From Acidobacteria bacterium UBA7540 (GTDB taxonomy: Bacteria; Acidobacteriota; Terriglobia; UBA7540), in contig DLMI01000077.1 of the NCBI GenBank assembly GCA_002478145.1, forward strand, positions 1-13,969: a DNA stretch of 13,969 nt, in the 5' to 3' direction. Every line of letters starts with the position of its first letter. Positions within the stretch are counted from its first letter, which is position 1. The notes beneath the pieces were generated by a model. It was not told where the DNA came from, made no database searches, and saw only the letters and a program-made list of their open reading frames with translations. The position numbers and the translations under genes are program-made. Of the stretch, positions 13,336 through 13,969 are shown in pieces.

Positions 13336-13715
13336 ACAACAACTACCCCTGGGTGGGCGATGGAATGGGAGCGGTCAAAGTGCACGCAGAGTACGAAGAA
13401 TACGATCATCAGGACCCAAGTAGCTAAGTGTACCCATGGAAGGTAGCTCTCGGGGAAGAAGTGCCGATGCAGTCGCCAAACTTTGATCTCGTTAATCGGT
13501 GAGCGAACTGACCTCGGCGAAAATGCCCAGATCTTAGCGACATATTGTTCGCCGTATGGGAGGTGTTGGTTAACCTGGTTGGTAATTCGTTTCAGAACCA
13601 TCCACTGGGCTAGACCAGCCAAATAGAATGTTCCGAAATAAAAGAGAATGCCCATAATGTACGGAGCCGCAACTGCGATTTGCTCCCCATTTTCAAGCCT
13701 AGTGCGCCGTTCCAA
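13293..13715 (-). CDS. Small membrane protein, hypothetical
   Basis: A 140-codon frame from TTG 13715. Two hydrophobic spans are visible, about 18-40 (PYIMGILFYFGTFYLAGLAQ) and about 92-111 (YLPWVHLATWVLMIVFFVLC), separated by a polar, basic loop of about 50 residues (...RSPINEIKVWRLHRHFF...). Two membrane helices with a soluble loop are therefore predicted. I recognise no family. An internal ATG at 13655 (MGILFYF...) is a possible start for a 120-residue form, but neither start has a good SD. The last 14 or so residues are encoded by the dispersed repeat at 13283-13335, so the original C-terminus may have been replaced. Composition is more AT-rich than in neighbouring genes. Confidence 0.5.
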   Translation of the reverse strand: MERRTRLENGEQIAVAAPYIMGILFYFGTFYLAGLAQWMVLKRITNQVNQHLPYGEQYVAKIWAFSPRSVRSPINEIKVWRLHRHFFPESYLPWVHLATWVLMIVFFVLCVHFDRSHSIAHPGVVVVTSLLHLMTSGQNV

Positions 13716-13829
13716 ACCCGTCTACATTACTTTGGACTGCAAATGCTGGCTCGCTCATGAGCTGCATTTCTCAACTGTCGCTAACAGGCGTCTCTTACAA
13801 TCGTTGAGACTGCACCTCTACCGTGTCAA

Positions 13830-13851
13830 TTTTGAGGTCATTGACCTAAAA
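13830..13851. promoter_or_regulatory. Inverted repeat TTTT(G)AGGTCA-T-TGACCTAAAA, possible operator
   Basis: Perfect arms AGGTCA/TGACCT flank a single T and extend to TTTT/AAAA with one bulged G. The site is in the gene-free right end of the window, 115 bp upstream of the membrane protein ORF. It could be a binding site for a dimeric regulator; no regulator gene is present to link it to. Confidence 0.25.
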
Positions 13852-13969
13852 CCCTTTCCCCATCTAGCTTTTCCGCATCGAAGGGGTCCAAAAATACCCT
13901 CTAAATTGCCCAGTTTTGATGGCGAGTTGATGGCAAGTTTTCAGACCTCGCCTGGTCGATGAGCGTTAT

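Noticed and set aside
1..13969. CRISPR array, tRNA or rRNA genes
   Set aside because: No regularly spaced identical repeats, and no cloverleaf or rRNA-like sequence, were recognised on either strand by eye.

Overview
The window looks like chromosomal DNA of a soil Acidobacteriota (Acidobacteria/Solibacter-like). The main reason is the very large TonB-dependent-type outer membrane protein with an N-terminal carboxypeptidase-regulatory domain and the 'LPLNGRDF...' plug signature, a family strongly expanded in that phylum. Supporting signs are moderate GC, many intergenic repeats, secreted single-gene units and little operon structure. The lineage is inferred from gene style only.

Layout. 1-575 holds the 3' end of an IS91-like (Y2) transposase and its non-coding tail. 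An isochorismatase-fold protein follows (639-1229, +), then about 440 bp with no strong gene. A HIT-family hydrolase (1668-2006, -) and a GalT-like nucleotidyltransferase (2108-3172, +) are divergent. 3173-3776 holds a nested hairpin, two tiny in-frame ORFs and a repeat resembling the IS91 tail. A Ycf46-like AAA+ ATPase (3777-5453, -) has a 15-codon upstream ORF overlapping its start. 5546-6621 is a graveyard of gene pieces: a C-terminal fragment of a type I restriction HsdR subunit, a 13-codon N-terminal stub of an SRAP/YedK-type peptidase, and a probable 5'-truncated hypothetical gene. Next come a Tat-exported beta-carbonic anhydrase (6744-7445, -), a secreted alpha/beta hydrolase (7742-8548, -) and, divergent from it, the 1168-residue TonB-dependent receptor (8715-12221, +). 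The window ends with a secreted lectin-fold (LamG/DUF1080-like) protein (12542-13255, +) and a small membrane protein (13293-13715, -).

How the genes work together. There is no obvious multi-gene pathway. The hydrolase, receptor and lectin-fold protein are all predicted to act outside the cytoplasm and could serve polymer or ester scavenging, but this is inference. What ties the region together is a set of degenerate intergenic repeats (about 1283, 7562, 12420 and 13283, plus the IS91-tail type at 451 and 3640). They sit between nearly all genes and look like worn insertion-sequence ends. With the truncated genes they mark this as a mobile, decaying accessory region. I found no convincing complete novel system. 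The repeat family, the upstream ORF of the AAA+ gene and the restriction remnant are the most useful leads.
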